Shown piece by piece: positions 4,828 to 5,498 of a stretch of DNA of 5,498 nt (the first letter of the stretch is position 1; each line of letters opens with the position of its first letter). A model generated the notes under the pieces. The model ran no database searches and had not been told where the DNA came from. It saw only the letters and a program-made list of their open reading frames with translations. Source of the DNA: Bacteroidota bacterium. Its GTDB lineage: Bacteria > Bacteroidota > Bacteroidia > NS11-12g > UBA9320. The DNA lies in contig DNHN01000242.1 in assembly GCA_003485825.1 (NCBI GenBank), positions 1 through 5,498 of the forward strand. The letters are read 5' to 3'. Made by a program: the position numbers and the translations under genes.

Positions 4828-4842
4828 TTGAATCTAATTCAA
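4828..4842 (+). repeat. 15-bp palindrome just downstream of the -7 box
   Basis: TTGAATCTAATTCAA is a perfect inverted repeat of two 6-bp arms around CTA. It begins three bases after the -7 box, where the transcript would start, a classic place for a dimeric repressor to bind. AT-rich sequence raises the chance of coincidence, but the position parallels the different inverted repeat at 4211-4241. Confidence 0.45.
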
Positions 4843-4853
4843 ACTCAATAAAT

Positions 4854-5111
4854 ATGCGCATCTATAAACATTTAAAGACTAAAGTTATGAGCTTTGCAGA
4901 CATTTTTAAAGACACCAACGATTGGAACGAAAAAACAATAGTTGGTTTTATATCATTTGCCGTAATGATAATCGTTATGATTGTCGATGTAATCACGGGG
5001 TGGCTAGGAAAAGACCTAGTTGTAAATGAGTTCATCTATAACTCTTTTATGTTTATCACACTAGGTTCTTTCGGTATTGCAGGAATTGAAAAGTTTGCAG
5101 GAAAGAAATGA
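4854..5111 (+). CDS. Two-TM small membrane protein, candidate holin
   Basis: An 85-aa protein with two hydrophobic segments (about 29-50, IVGFISFAVMIIVMIVDVITGW, and about 60-78, FIYNSFMFITLGSFGIAGI) joined by a short charged loop, and a Lys-rich C-terminus (EKFAGKK). Size, topology and location two genes ahead of a likely M15 endolysin fit a class II-like holin or holin-associated membrane protein; no sequence family is recognised. Two starts are possible: ATG at 4854, used here, or ATG at 4887, giving 74 aa starting MSFADIFKDTNDWNEK, which looks like a more natural N-terminus and may be the true one. The stop overlaps the next start as ATGA. Confidence 0.8.
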   Translation: MRIYKHLKTKVMSFADIFKDTNDWNEKTIVGFISFAVMIIVMIVDVITGWLGKDLVVNEFIYNSFMFITLGSFGIAGIEKFAGKK

Positions 5112-5413
5112 AAAAAAAATCACCTATAGATATGTTAGATACGTTTGGAGAAGATAGAGTTCTTGGTGTTAGTATAAAGTCTCTTGTTGCGATAGGCATG
5201 ACTGTAGCGGTAGCGGTTTCAGGTTATAGTATGATTAAGCGGGATATAGAAATTGCTAAAGAGCTACCAATACCTCCAGTCACAAAAGAAGAATTCAGAC
5301 TACAGACCGAGATAATTGATAATGCTATCTTAGAAACAAAGGAAGATATATCTGAAATAAAAGAACAAATGAACCGCATGGAGTCAAGATTGTTTGAAAA
5401 CTCTCGACGATGA
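5108..5413 (+). CDS. One-TM coiled-coil protein of the lysis cassette
   Basis: A 101-aa protein with a charged N-terminus, one hydrophobic segment (about 25-43, SLVAIGMTVAVAVSGYSMI), a Pro-containing linker (PIPPV, 54-58) and a long acidic/basic helix with heptad-like hydrophobics (about 60-98). The layout resembles i-spanin (Rz-like) or accessory holin proteins, but no family is recognised. AGGAAAG lies two bases ahead of the ATG. The start overlaps the previous stop (ATGA, 4 bases) and the stop overlaps the endolysin start in the same way, so all three are likely translated in a coupled fashion. Confidence 0.8.
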   Translation: MKKKSPIDMLDTFGEDRVLGVSIKSLVAIGMTVAVAVSGYSMIKRDIEIAKELPIPPVTKEEFRLQTEIIDNAILETKEDISEIKEQMNRMESRLFENSRR

Positions 5414-5498
5414 AGATGTCTGCAAACTTTAGCTTGGGCGAAATGACAAGCAGTCATACCGCGCAAAGACTAGGAATAGACAACACTCCTAACGATGA
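5410..5498 (+). CDS. Endolysin, peptidase M15 type, N-terminus only
   Basis: Only the first 29 codons are in the window; the gene runs off the right edge. The product begins MKMSANFSLGEMTSSHTAQR and continues LGIDNTPND. The pattern of F-L-EMT-S-TA-GIDN-P is the characteristic N-terminus of zinc D-Ala-D-Ala carboxypeptidase-like M15 proteins (Peptidase_M15_3 type) that serve as phage endolysins, which cut peptidoglycan peptide cross-links. The catalytic His/Asp residues lie beyond the edge and cannot be checked. The start overlaps the preceding stop (ATGA), and the two membrane genes ahead fit a lysis cassette. ATG at 5416 is an alternative start. Confidence 0.75.
   Translation, partial: MKMSANFSLGEMTSSHTAQRLGIDNTPND

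Noticed and set aside
5224..5466. 80-aa minus-strand open frame over the lysis cassette
   Set aside because: Opposite the coiled-coil protein and the endolysin start, both better supported by ATGA coupling and by the M15 motif.

Overview
The window looks like part of a tailed-phage (or prophage) genome infecting a Bacteroidetes host, probably a marine or aquatic flavobacterium. The host call rests on the Bacteroidetes-type -7 box, TAnnTTTG, which sits ahead of four transcription units (125-132, 2603-2610, 4204-4211, 4817-4824), and on AT-rich leaders that mostly lack Shine-Dalgarno sequences. The phage call rests on tightly packed and overlapping small genes, a beta-rich virion-like protein, and a small-membrane-protein pair leading into an M15-type endolysin.

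Layout. 1-151: AT-rich leader with a possible weak terminator and a -7 box. 152-2113: chaperonin operon, groEL then groES, the reverse of the usual bacterial order. 2031-2597, minus strand: a probable winged-helix DNA-binding protein whose 3' end overlaps the groES 3' end by 83 bp. 2578-2639: promoter region shared by divergent genes. 2640-3924: seven consecutive small, mostly very basic proteins (72, 79, 96, 51, 38, 45 and 38 aa), four of them 51 aa or shorter, packed with gaps of 0-4 nt or 1-nt overlaps. 3937-4191: a one-TM plus coiled-coil protein. 4254-4793: a virion-like beta-rich protein under its own promoter. 4854-5498: a lysis-type cassette of a two-TM protein, a one-TM coiled-coil protein and the start of an M15 endolysin, joined by ATGA overlaps.

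How the parts may work together (inference). The phage GroEL/GroES pair would fold virion proteins or replace host chaperonin. GroEL keeps its ATPase residues but has a diverged substrate-binding apical domain and no GGM tail; GroES keeps a GroEL-binding mobile loop. The winged-helix protein sits where it could control the divergent promoter of the small-gene operon. The virion gene and the lysis cassette are each preceded by an almost identical element (A7, 6-7 nt, T8, 4 nt, TAnCTTTG), with an inverted repeat just downstream, which suggests a shared promoter class with gene-specific control.

No tRNA, rRNA, CRISPR array, insertion sequence or attachment site was seen. Apart from the 151-bp leader there is no long non-coding stretch.
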